A stretch of DNA of 64,000 nt from RAM1 sp050247515. Lineage in GTDB: Bacteria; Pseudomonadota; Gammaproteobacteria; Burkholderiales; Burkholderiaceae_C. The number at the start of each line of letters is the position of its first letter. Position 1 is the first letter of the stretch. Both the position numbers and the translations under genes were made by a program. The notes below the pieces were generated by a model. It searched no databases. It was not told where the DNA came from and worked only from the letters and a program-made list of their open reading frames with translations. Location: NCBI GenBank assembly GCA_050247515.1, contig JBFWUB010000025.1, positions 4,079 to 68,078 on the forward strand, in the 5' to 3' direction. Below are positions 8,902-17,107 of this stretch, in pieces.

Positions 8902-11514
8902 TCAGGGCTCGCCGGTGGCGGTGACGGTACAACTGAGCACAAACGTGACTGTGCTGCCGGATGGGAATACGGGTATGGTCAACCCCGTATTGGACTGCAG
9001 CGCACTGACGAACAACTGCGCCGGCAACGGACACGAGGCTCCTCCTGACGCCACGCAGGTGATGTCCGTACAGTCGAGCCCGGTGGCCGCGGGGTCCTTG
9101 ACCACCGCTTCGTCGGCACCGGCAGGGCCGCTGTTGGCCACTGTGATCGTGTAGGAGTTGGTGGACCCTGTCAGCAACTGCGTTTTGCCGTCGTCCTTGG
9201 TGATGCTCAGGTTGGCTGCCGGCTTGATGACGAGCACAACCGTGGATGTGTCGTTGGCCGCTGTCGTATCTACCGCACCTGCGACGACGGCGATGGCGAC
9301 AACGTTGGTTGCAGTCGATATGATCGCCGTGCTGCTGACCCGCGCGAGCACCTCCACATCGCAGCCCCCGCCCTCGGGGGCGCCGGTGACTGTACCGACG
9401 ATCCGGGTCGCCCCGGCTACCGTTGATGTGACGATCCGGCACCCGGTGGCTCCGGCCACTGTCGCTGTCACGACCGACAGCGTTGGGGTTATGAGCGCGG
9501 GCAGGGTGTCTGTAAAAGTCCGCGTTCCTGCCACACCCGCCGTGTTCCGTATGTTGATGACGTAGGAGATGGTGACGCTGGACGCCACCTCGATGACCCC
9601 GGTGGTTGTTGCGCCTGTGGCTCCTTCACGCTGGCTCTTGACGACGCTGAAGTCGCTGGCGCGCAGGAAGTACGTGTCGGTTGCCTCCGTGACGTTGCTG
9701 CCCGATACAGTGGTCAGACTGCCCACGGGGATCGTGTTTGCGCTGATGCCTGCAACAGTCTGGGATACCCGCACGCTGAAACTGCAACTGCCCCCAGCCG
9801 GCAGGGTACCGCCCGGAATCACGCTGTTGAGCGCAATGGTCGCCGATGTGGATCCGACTGTTCCGGTAATGGTCGTGGCCGCTGGCCGCGTGACGACCAC
9901 GCCGTTGGAGTAGCAGGTGGCGGTGAGCGCCGGTGTGTTCGCCACCCGCATGTTGGCGGGCAGGATGTCGCGCAGGATGCTGGTGACCGTGTTGCTCACT
10001 GTGTTGGGGTTGGATATGACGATGGTCAGCGTCGCTGTACCAACCGCCGAGGTCGACGTGGTCGGGTTGAACGACTTTGAAATCGTGGGCGCGTTGGGCA
10101 GTGAAATGTTCTGCACCTGGAACGTGGCCGTTGCCGCGCTGGCATTGGCTCCCGCAGTGGTGGTCAGCGCGCCGGCCGCAATATCGTTGGAATAGAGGTT
10201 GGCAATGGTGGCTGACACCCTCACGCTGAATGAGCAACTGCCCCCACTGGTGGACCCTCCGGGTATCAACGCACCGGAGTTCACCACGGCTGATGTGGCG
10301 CCAACCGCGCCCGTGATGGTGGTGGAGGCAGGACGGGAGGCAAGCGGTGAGCCGTCTGAATAGCAGGTGGCTGTCAAGCCCGGTGTCGTGTGGATCGACA
10401 TGTTGGCCGGGAAGGCATCTGTCAGGGCCGCCGTGGTGTAGATCGGGACCTTGTTGGGGTTGTTGATCGTGATGGTCAGCAGCGAGGTGCCTGGTGTAGT
10501 CGCCGTCGTGGGGTTGAACGACTTTTCAATGGTGGGCGGGTCCGGCGGGGCCACGCAGTTACCCGCATCATTGACACCGGTGCCGTTCTGGCGAAGCGTG
10601 CCGATCACCGTGGGAGACGCCGTGTGATCTGTGATTTCGTAAGTGAGGTTTGAGGTGCCGCCGGCACCGCCGATATATACCTGCCCGGTCAGCGGGTTCA
10701 CGGCGACGGAACCGATCGTGAAAGCCGCCGTGGTCAGCGCTGCCGTGGCCGTTTGAATGACTTGCGCACCGCTCAGCGTCAGCCCGGTGTAGTTCAGCTG
10801 GATCTTGTAGAACCTCACCGGCACCGTGTTGGTCACGTACCAGATCGCGCCCGTCTGCTGGTCGGCAAAGATGTCACCGCTGTTTCCCAGCAGCGGGTAG
10901 GTGATGGTGCCGGTACCCGTGGTCTGGTACAGCGTGGTCCAGGACACCGACCCCGGGCTTTCCGGGTCCAGCAGGCCAATGTTGGCGATGGTGCTGTTCG
11001 TGGTGTTGGTCCCGTTCACGGGAATGCTGCCAAGCGCGTCGCGCGTGCCCAGCAGGAACATGCGACGGCTGCTGGTATCCCGGTCCAGCGTGGCGCCCAC
11101 CAGGTACTGGATGGTCGCGGTGGCGGTGGCGCCGCTGGTTTGCCGGTAGGTAAAGCTGGCCGGAATCTGGACCTGGGTGCCCCCCGCCATCTGCGCGAAC
11201 GTGATGCTGCCTGTGCTGTTGCTGAACGAGGCCTTGTAGATCGTCGCCGGCAATACCACACCACTGGCGAAATACAGGGCGCCGTCACCTTCGTACCCTG
11301 ACAGCGCATTGCCTGACACCGGCGCTGGGGCAGCCGTGACCCAGGTGTTGTTGGTGCTGTTGAAATAGTTCAGGTTGCCGCCTGAATTGGCCCACAGCGC
11401 CGTGCAGGCTGATGGCACGGCTTGCGCCAAGCCCGCGCAGAGTGCCAGCACCAGGCCCAGCGCCAGCCGCCAGCCCAGCCATGCCCTTGTCAAAAAAATC
11501 TGTGAACGCGCCAT
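8902..11514 (-). CDS. Large exported surface protein with DUF11-like repeat domains
   Basis: From the ATG at 11514 the protein has 870 residues and starts with a signal peptide (basic MARSQIFLTRAW, hydrophobic LALGLVLALCAGLAQA). An in-frame GTG at 11547 would add 11 residues. A Thr/Ser/Gly-rich N-terminal domain of about 310 residues precedes two homologous segments beginning FNPTTATTPGTS and FNPTTSTSAVGT, each about 140 residues with a TATCYS motif. Two further DUF11-like beta-sandwich segments follow (FSVVKSQREGATG; LSITKDDGK). The C-terminus ends at CTVTATGEP with no sorting signal visible. Such proteins are predicted cell-surface or extracellular beta-sandwich proteins; the function is unknown. 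Confidence 0.82.
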   Translation of the reverse strand: MARSQIFLTRAWLGWRLALGLVLALCAGLAQAVPSACTALWANSGGNLNYFNSTNNTWVTAAPAPVSGNALSGYEGDGALYFASGVVLPATIYKASFSNSTGSITFAQMAGGTQVQIPASFTYRQTSGATATATIQYLVGATLDRDTSSRRMFLLGTRDALGSIPVNGTNTTNSTIANIGLLDPESPGSVSWTTLYQTTGTGTITYPLLGNSGDIFADQQTGAIWYVTNTVPVRFYKIQLNYTGLTLSGAQVIQTATAALTTAAFTIGSVAVNPLTGQVYIGGAGGTSNLTYEITDHTASPTVIGTLRQNGTGVNDAGNCVAPPDPPTIEKSFNPTTATTPGTSLLTITINNPNKVPIYTTAALTDAFPANMSIHTTPGLTATCYSDGSPLASRPASTTITGAVGATSAVVNSGALIPGGSTSGGSCSFSVRVSATIANLYSNDIAAGALTTTAGANASAATATFQVQNISLPNAPTISKSFNPTTSTSAVGTATLTIVISNPNTVSNTVTSILRDILPANMRVANTPALTATCYSNGVVVTRPAATTITGTVGSTSATIALNSVIPGGTLPAGGSCSFSVRVSQTVAGISANTIPVGSLTTVSGSNVTEATDTYFLRASDFSVVKSQREGATGATTTGVIEVASSVTISYVINIRNTAGVAGTRTFTDTLPALITPTLSVVTATVAGATGCRIVTSTVAGATRIVGTVTGAPEGGGCDVEVLARVSSTAIISTATNVVAIAVVAGAVDTTAANDTSTVVLVIKPAANLSITKDDGKTQLLTGSTNSYTITVANSGPAGADEAVVKDPAATGLDCTDITCVASGGASCPLPAQLFVSALQSNTGLTIPVFPSGSTVTFVLSCTVTATGEP

Positions 11515-11690
11515 CAAGAACGTGAGGTATACGGCTTTTGTGGCCACCGCCTTTCGCGCCCGATCTTACGGCAGAAAGCCCTATCTCTGAAACAAACTGT
11601 TGCGTTTTCGGCGCGCCCAACCGAAGCCGCTCCGCGGCTGTGACGCCGCAAGACAGTTCCGTGACGGATTTGGCACCGGCTGCACGCCGG

Positions 11691-13067
11691 TCAGTAGGTC
11701 AGCTCGAGCACGGTGAGGTGGTTTTCGGCTGCCGGCCAGGTCCAGCCGGCGAGGCGCTCGCCGTTGAACTCGGCGCTCACCGGGCGCGGATCCAGGCTGG
11801 ACAGCCTGAGCCTGGATGCCGCGACGCCGGCACCCGGCGTAACACCGGGCAGCGAGGCCTGGCCTTGCAGCCGCATGGTGTCGCGTTGCGGGTCAAAATA
11901 GCCGCGTGGGCGCGTGAAGTCAACAACGGCGCGGGCGCTCCGGTCGGCGTCCGACAGCCGCTGCGCACGCAGGTGAACAATATCGCTGGAGCGCGGGAAA
12001 GGGCTTCGGTAGATGTGGGCTGTGGCATAGCCCGGCGCACTGATCACGAACTCAAGCGGGGTATCGCTGCGGGTGCGCAGCGGCCCCCACATGCCATCGG
12101 CGCCAATGGTCTGGCGGTGCAGTGCCTCGCCCACGCGCGCGCCGGTGGCCGCGTCCGTGGCATACACCTCCACGGTGGCGCCGGCCAGGGGCAGGTTGTT
12201 GGCGAAGTTGCCCGTGGCCGGGTCTGCGGGATTCACGCCCAGCCCGCTGACCTTGCCGTTCAGGACCGGCCGTGCCTCGCCCACAATAGCTGCCGCGCGC
12301 GGTGCCTGGCCCGTGATGAAGCGGTAAGCCGCGTCGAATGCCGCCGGCGAGAACGAGGTTTCGCGGTGGTCGATGCGCGGTATCACCACGTTGGTCGCGC
12401 CCTTGAGTTCGGGCCCCGCGAAAGTCACGCCGGTGGGTTTGCCCGCCATGCCGATCCACAGGCCGTCGGGCTGGGCGAACTTGTCGTTGCTGTCCGAGCG
12501 GATGGTCATCCATTTCACGGGGCCGGCCACCTCGTCACCGGCGGCGTTCTTGGGGGCGTTGAGCCCGTTCAGGAAAGGCCCGGTGCCCGAAAATTCATTG
12601 GCCTCGCGAAACCCCTTGATGGCCCAGACGCCATGGTTGGGCGTGCCGCCCAGGATGGCGTGACTCACATGGCCGGCGCCACCGCCATTCTGGACGTAGT
12701 TGCGAATGGCGTTGCCCCCGCGCGAATTGCCGATCAGCACGACCTTGTCGGCGCCGGTCGCCTGGCGGACCTTGTCCACCTCGGCCTTCAGGTGCGCCAT
12801 GTGTTCCGCCGTGGAACTGCGCCCGGGCTGCGCCTTGCTGTCGTCGTCGCGTGCGAGCGGGTACGGCATGTCAATCGCATGCAGGTGCGTGCGCGGCCAG
12901 CCGTTGGACTCAAAGCGCCACAGCGTCGTCTGCCACAGCGCGGCCGAGTCGCCGTTGCCGTGCACGAACACGATGGGCGGCACCTGCACCACGGGCGGTT
13001 GCACGGCGCAACCCCCAGCCAGCAAAGAGACCGACAAAGCCAGAAGAAGACGACGAGAAACGATCAA
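11691..13067 (-). CDS. Alpha/beta-hydrolase lipoprotein (lipase/esterase-like)
   Basis: I chose the TTG at 13067 because a GGAG lies 8 bases upstream and the product then starts with a lipoprotein signal (IVSRRLLLALSVSLLAGGC, lipobox LAGGC). An upstream ATG at 13103 would add 12 residues. The mature domain is an alpha/beta hydrolase: oxyanion segment PIVFVHGNGDSAALWQ and nucleophile elbow GNSRGG. A C-terminal beta-rich region of about 170 residues follows (GATVEVYATDAATGARVGEA and later). It probably hydrolyses esters at the membrane or periplasm; the substrate is unknown. It and the DUF11 protein are both exported and neighbouring, but a functional link is only a guess. Confidence 0.85.
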   Translation of the reverse strand: MIVSRRLLLALSVSLLAGGCAVQPPVVQVPPIVFVHGNGDSAALWQTTLWRFESNGWPRTHLHAIDMPYPLARDDDSKAQPGRSSTAEHMAHLKAEVDKVRQATGADKVVLIGNSRGGNAIRNYVQNGGGAGHVSHAILGGTPNHGVWAIKGFREANEFSGTGPFLNGLNAPKNAAGDEVAGPVKWMTIRSDSNDKFAQPDGLWIGMAGKPTGVTFAGPELKGATNVVIPRIDHRETSFSPAAFDAAYRFITGQAPRAAAIVGEARPVLNGKVSGLGVNPADPATGNFANNLPLAGATVEVYATDAATGARVGEALHRQTIGADGMWGPLRTRSDTPLEFVISAPGYATAHIYRSPFPRSSDIVHLRAQRLSDADRSARAVVDFTRPRGYFDPQRDTMRLQGQASLPGVTPGAGVAASRLRLSSLDPRPVSAEFNGERLAGWTWPAAENHLTVLELTY

Positions 13068-13100
13068 GGCAAGCTCCAATCCAAGTGCCGCGTTGTCATG

Positions 13101-13184
13101 CAAGTGCCACCGTGGAACCGGCTCAGCCGGTCCACTGGTGGCGCCCCCTTGCGGGGAGGCGGCCGAAAGGCCGCTTCGGGGGGG
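13101..13184 (-). repeat. Stop-codon-associated GC-rich repeat, copy 1
   Basis: This about 84-bp element directly abuts the TAA of the acyl-CoA dehydrogenase gene. Read on the minus strand it begins with a C-run, then GAAGCGGCC, a GCGGCC/GGCCGC hairpin, a CCCC/GGGG hairpin and a CCGGCTGAGCCGG hairpin. The same order recurs at 19791 and 20418. No transposase or target duplication was seen. It could act as a 3' RNA-stabilising or termination structure. Confidence 0.8.
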
Positions 13185-14300
13185 TTACGCGAACACGCCA
13201 GCGGTGTCCTGCATTCTTGCGGAGACTTCACCCAGGTGGTGCAGGGTATCCCCGAAAGTCATCTCCAGCTGGGTGAGCTTCTTGAAGTAGTGGCTGCCGA
13301 TGTATTCGTCGGTCACGCCGATACCGCCGTGCAACTGCACGGACTGCTGGCCGATGAAACGGGCCGACACGCCGAGCTGGTACTTGGCGCGGGCCAGCGC
13401 CTGGCGGCGTTCGTCAGCCGGTGCATTGAGCTTCAGGCTGGCGTAATAGCTCATGGAGCGCGCCAGTTCCAGCTGCATCTTCATGTCGGCCACGCGGTGG
13501 CGCAGCGCCTGGAAGCTCGAAATCACCACGCCAAACTGCTTGCGGGTGTTCATGTAATCGACCGTGATGGCCAGGGTCTTGTCCATCACGCCCACGCCTT
13601 CGGCGCAGGTGGCGGCAATGCCGATGTCCACCGCATGCTCCAGCGCCGTGAGGCCGTCCGTGGTGACCAATGTAGCGGGGGCACCGGCAAAACCGACTTC
13701 GGCGGCGCGGCTGCCATCCTGGGTGGCGTAGCCTCGGGTGGTGACGCCCTGTGCCGCGCGCTCCACCAGGAACAGCGCCATCTTGCCGCCGGCCATGGCC
13801 GGCACCAGGAATGCGTCGGCCTGGTCGCCCGCAGGCACCACGCTTTTGGCGCCGCTCACGGTCCAGCCGCTGCCCGTTTCGGTGGCTGCTGTGCTGCACA
13901 CGTCCAGGCGGTAGCGGGCCTTGCGCTCCACATGGGCCAGCACCACCAGGGCCTCGCCGCTGGCGATGCGGCCCTGCCAGGCCTGCCTGACGGCCTGCGG
14001 TGCGTAGCCGCCGATCACCCCACCGGCCATCAGCGCATGGGCAAAGGGCTCCAGCACGATGCCGCGGCCCAGTTCCTCCATCACCACCATGCCCTCGACC
14101 GGGCCCATCCCCAGGCCGCCGTCATCCTCGCTCACATACAGGCCGCACAGGCCCAGTTCGGCCAGCTCGCCATAGGCGGCGCGGTCAAAGCCACCTGCCT
14201 TGGCCGCCTGGTAACGGCGCTCGAAGGTGTAGGCCTTGTCCACCCATTTGCGCACCGCGTCGCGCAGCTGTTCCTGGTCGTCAGAAAAATCGAAATCCAT
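13185..14300 (-). CDS. Acyl-CoA dehydrogenase (second of a pair)
   Basis: The 371-residue protein matches the FadE/acyl-CoA dehydrogenase fold: N-terminal helical domain (MDFDFSDDQEQLRDAVRKWV), a middle beta domain, and a C-terminal flavin-binding helical domain with RKQFGVVISSFQALRHRVAD and QLHGGIGVTDEYIGSHYFKK. It oxidises an acyl-CoA to a 2-enoyl-CoA with FAD. It lies 30 bases downstream of a second, longer acyl-CoA dehydrogenase on the same strand. Such paired genes often encode heteromeric enzymes for unusual or branched substrates, so a complex is an inference. Its stop codon abuts a GC-rich repeat. Confidence 0.93.
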   Translation of the reverse strand: MDFDFSDDQEQLRDAVRKWVDKAYTFERRYQAAKAGGFDRAAYGELAELGLCGLYVSEDDGGLGMGPVEGMVVMEELGRGIVLEPFAHALMAGGVIGGYAPQAVRQAWQGRIASGEALVVLAHVERKARYRLDVCSTAATETGSGWTVSGAKSVVPAGDQADAFLVPAMAGGKMALFLVERAAQGVTTRGYATQDGSRAAEVGFAGAPATLVTTDGLTALEHAVDIGIAATCAEGVGVMDKTLAITVDYMNTRKQFGVVISSFQALRHRVADMKMQLELARSMSYYASLKLNAPADERRQALARAKYQLGVSARFIGQQSVQLHGGIGVTDEYIGSHYFKKLTQLEMTFGDTLHHLGEVSARMQDTAGVFA

Positions 14301-14330
14301 GGTCTGTATCTCCTGCGTTCTTCGGGGGCA

Positions 14331-15509
14331 TCAGCCCAGGACCGTCTGCGCGACGATGTTGCGCTGCACTTCGTTGCTGCCGCCATAAATGGTGGTCTTG
14401 CGCAGGTTGAAAAACCGCGACGCCAGTGGCGCGCAGTGGGCCGCGCCCACGTGGTCGCCCTGCCAGCCGGCTTCCATGGCGTCCTGGATGAACGGCAGGC
14501 TGTAGGGGCCGGCGGCCAGCATCATGAGTTCGCTGTAGCGCTGCTGGATCTCGCTGCCGCGGATCTTGAGCAGGCCGGCGATGTCCAGCGAGTTCTTGCC
14601 CGACTTTTCAGCCGACAGCACGCGCAGCACCAGCATTTCAAGCGCCACGATGTCCACTTCGAGCCTTGCAATCTCGTCGCGAAAGCGCATGTCGTCATAC
14701 ACGCCCTCGGCCTTGGCGATGCGCTTGAGCCGCTCCAGTTCGCGCTTGGAGCGGTTCACGTCGGCGATGTTGGTGCGCTCGTGGCTGAGCAGGTGCTTGG
14801 CGTAGGTCCAGCCCTTGTTTTCCTCGCCGATCAGGTTCTCCGCGGGCACTTCGACGTTGTCGAACCAGACCTCGTTCACCTCATGGCCGCCGTCCAGCAT
14901 GATGATGGGGCGCACGGTGACGCCGGGCGACTTCATGTCCAGCAGCAGGAAGCTGATGCCCGTCTGGGGCTTGCCTTCATTGCTGGTGCGCACCAGGTTG
15001 AACATCCAGTCGCCGTACTGGCCCAGCGTGGTCCAGGTCTTCTGGCCGTTGACGATGTACTTGTCGCCCTTGCGCTCGGCGCGCGTCTTGAGCGACGCCA
15101 GGTCCGAGCCCGAGCCGGGCTCGCTGTAGCCCTGGCTCCACCAGACTTCGCCGCTGGCGATGCCGGGCAGGAAACGTTTTTGCTGCTCGGGCGTGCCAAA
15201 CGCCATGATCACCGGCGCCACCATGACCGGCCCGAACGGCACGACGCGGGGGGCACCAGCCAGCGCGCATTCTTCCTCGAACAAATGCTTTTGCACGGCG
15301 TTCCACCCGGGGCCGCCGAACTCCTTGGGCCAGCCGTGGCCGAGCCAGCCCTTCTTGCCAAGGATCTTGGCCCAGCTCTGCAGGTCGTCGCGGGACAGGT
15401 GCAGGTCGTTGAGCACCTTGTGCGAGATGTCCTTGGGCAGGTTGCCGTGGACCCAGGTGCGAATCTCTTCGCGGAATTTCTGTTCTTCAGGGGTGAATGC
15501 CAAATCCAT
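14331..15509 (-). CDS. Acyl-CoA dehydrogenase (first of a pair)
   Basis: The 392-residue protein has the acyl-CoA dehydrogenase domain order. Motifs include GYSEPGSGSDLASLKTRAER in the middle domain, GQKTWTTLGQYGDWMFNLVR, and the C-terminal GGSNEVQRNIVAQTVLG that normally contacts FAD and substrate. It is the upstream partner of the 371-residue paralogue, so the two are probably co-transcribed and may form a heteromer. The substrate cannot be assigned; no beta-oxidation companions (enoyl-CoA hydratase, thiolase) are adjacent. Confidence 0.94.
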   Translation of the reverse strand: MDLAFTPEEQKFREEIRTWVHGNLPKDISHKVLNDLHLSRDDLQSWAKILGKKGWLGHGWPKEFGGPGWNAVQKHLFEEECALAGAPRVVPFGPVMVAPVIMAFGTPEQQKRFLPGIASGEVWWSQGYSEPGSGSDLASLKTRAERKGDKYIVNGQKTWTTLGQYGDWMFNLVRTSNEGKPQTGISFLLLDMKSPGVTVRPIIMLDGGHEVNEVWFDNVEVPAENLIGEENKGWTYAKHLLSHERTNIADVNRSKRELERLKRIAKAEGVYDDMRFRDEIARLEVDIVALEMLVLRVLSAEKSGKNSLDIAGLLKIRGSEIQQRYSELMMLAAGPYSLPFIQDAMEAGWQGDHVGAAHCAPLASRFFNLRKTTIYGGSNEVQRNIVAQTVLG

Positions 15510-15535
15510 GGGGTTGTCTCCAGTGCTGCGTGAGT

Positions 15536-16240
15536 TTAAGCACGGTCGTTCGATTCGACATGTCCATGTGGTGACATATCCATGCCCAGTTGACGGAAAA
15601 CGTCCTGCACTGCAGAACGAAGAACGGCCACTTCAGTTTCGAGCGCCTGGATGCGCGCCTGTAGCCGGCGGGTTTCATCCATCGGCAGGTCCGGGCTGGC
15701 GGTGACCGAAGCGGTTGGCGCCACGGCCATGTCCACGGGACCGCACAGCAGGTGGGCCCAGCGCTGCTCGCGCGCGCCCGGCGCGCGCGGCAGCTTGGTC
15801 ACCAGCGCACCGCCTTTGTCGTCGCTGCGTTCCTGCAGCTCGTCCAGGAAGGCGTCCACCGACGAAATGTCGGCAAACCGGTACCAGCGCTCGCTGTTGA
15901 TGCGCAGTTCGCCCGCGGTTTGCGGCCCGCGCAGCATCAGCAGGCCCAGCAGCACGGCCGACTGCTCTGGCACGCCCAGCACGCGCTGGAAATTGTGCTC
16001 GTACCGGGCGACGCGGCTGCCGCTGGACTCAAACACCAGGCTGAGCTGTTTGAGCGAATCCAGTGCCTGCTGTACCTCGGTGTCGCCCAGGTTCATCAGC
16101 GGGTCGCGGCTGGTCTTCTGGTTGCAGCCGGACACCACCATGTTCAGTGTCAGGGGGTAGCTGTCGGGCACCGTGCGGGCTTTTTCCATGAGCGTGGCCA
16201 GCACGCGGGCCTCCACGGCCGAGAGATGTCGCAAAGTCAT
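15536..16240 (-). CDS. YceH family protein (DUF480)
   Basis: The 234-residue protein begins MTLRHLSAVEARVLATLMEK and contains the YPLTLNMVVSGCNQKTSRDP segment characteristic of the YceH/DUF480 family, which folds as two winged-helix domains. The C-terminal about 35 residues form a predicted coiled coil (RRLQARIQALETEVAVLRSA). The molecular role is unknown. Its start is only 12 bases from the likely divergent purN start. Confidence 0.9.
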   Translation of the reverse strand: MTLRHLSAVEARVLATLMEKARTVPDSYPLTLNMVVSGCNQKTSRDPLMNLGDTEVQQALDSLKQLSLVFESSGSRVARYEHNFQRVLGVPEQSAVLLGLLMLRGPQTAGELRINSERWYRFADISSVDAFLDELQERSDDKGGALVTKLPRAPGAREQRWAHLLCGPVDMAVAPTASVTASPDLPMDETRRLQARIQALETEVAVLRSAVQDVFRQLGMDMSPHGHVESNDRA

Positions 16241-16252
16241 AATTCCGTCCGA

Positions 16253-16834
16253 ATGAAAAACATCGTGATTCTGATCTCAGGCAGCGGCTCCAACATGGCG
16301 GCCATCGTGCGCACCGCGCAGCGCGACAACTGGCGCAAGGCCTTTGGCGCCCAGGTGGCAGCGGTTATCAGCAACCGGCCCGATGCCCAGGGCCTGGCCG
16401 TGGCGCGGGAACACCTGATTGCCACCGAGGTGGTGGACCACAAGCGCTTTGCCACGCGCGAGGCGTTTGATGCCGAACTGGCCACGGTGATCGACCGGCG
16501 CCAGCCGACGCTGGTGGTGTTGGCCGGTTTCATGCGCATCCTGACGCCCGGGTTCGTGGCGCGCTATGAAGGGCGGCTGGTCAACATCCATCCGTCCTTG
16601 TTGCCTGCCTTTGCAGGGCTCAACACGCATCAACGCGCCATCGACGCCGGCTGCCGGGTGGCCGGAGCGACCGTTCACCGGGTAACGCCCGAACTGGACC
16701 ATGGGCCCATCCTGGCGCAGGCAGCGGTGCCGGTGCTGCCTGGCGATACGGCGCAGACGTTGGGTGAACGGGTGCTGACGCAGGAGCACCTGATGTACCC
16801 GCGTGCCATCGCGGCGCTGCTGCAGGGCTCATGA
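16253..16834 (+). CDS. purN: Phosphoribosylglycinamide formyltransferase
   Basis: I chose the ATG at 16253 because the product then starts MKNIVILISGSGSNMAAIV, the usual PurN N-terminus; an ATG at 16226 would add 9 residues and overlap yceH. The 193-residue enzyme transfers a formyl group from 10-formyl-tetrahydrofolate to GAR in purine synthesis. The catalytic region is visible as NIHPSLLPAFAGLNTHQRA, with the following GATVHRVTPELDHGPILAQ. The stop overlaps the convergent DUF1653 gene by 6 bases. Confidence 0.96.
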   Translation: MKNIVILISGSGSNMAAIVRTAQRDNWRKAFGAQVAAVISNRPDAQGLAVAREHLIATEVVDHKRFATREAFDAELATVIDRRQPTLVVLAGFMRILTPGFVARYEGRLVNIHPSLLPAFAGLNTHQRAIDAGCRVAGATVHRVTPELDHGPILAQAAVPVLPGDTAQTLGERVLTQEHLMYPRAIAALLQGS

Positions 16835-17071
16835 GGCATCCACCCGCGCAAAGCGGGGCTGGCGCACGCCGTCAATGATGACCTCTTCATTGAACATGGC
16901 CGCCGGGCGTACCCACAGGCCCTGGGCGCCGTACAGGGCGCGGTACAGCGTCATGGGCTCCAGTGTTTCACTGTGCCGCACGGTTCCGATCACCTCGTAG
17001 GGCAGGCCCTTGTAGTGGCGGTAGCGGCCGGGCGGGGTATCGATCAGTGGGGGCAGGTCGGCGTCGCTCAT
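16829..17071 (-). CDS. DUF1653 domain protein
   Basis: The 80-residue protein starts at the ATG at 17071 (MSDADLPPLIDTPPGRYRHY). It contains the DUF1653 signature: PGRYRHYKGLPYEVIGTVRHSE, then TLYRALYGAQGLWVRPAAMF and a final RFARVD. The family is small and of unknown function. The frame stays open much further upstream to 18472, but that extension is only the antisense of the rRNA methylase gene. Confidence 0.88.
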   Translation of the reverse strand: MSDADLPPLIDTPPGRYRHYKGLPYEVIGTVRHSETLEPMTLYRALYGAQGLWVRPAAMFNEEVIIDGVRQPRFARVDAS

Positions 17072-17107
17072 GGGCAGGCAGGTGAAGTGAGGTGGGACAA
17101 TACGCGC

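Noticed and set aside
11538..15533. A 1,331-codon plus-strand frame opposite the lipoprotein and acyl-CoA dehydrogenase genes
   Set aside because: It is antisense to clear genes, rich in His/Gln/Ala strings, and lacks a recognisable domain or ribosome binding site.
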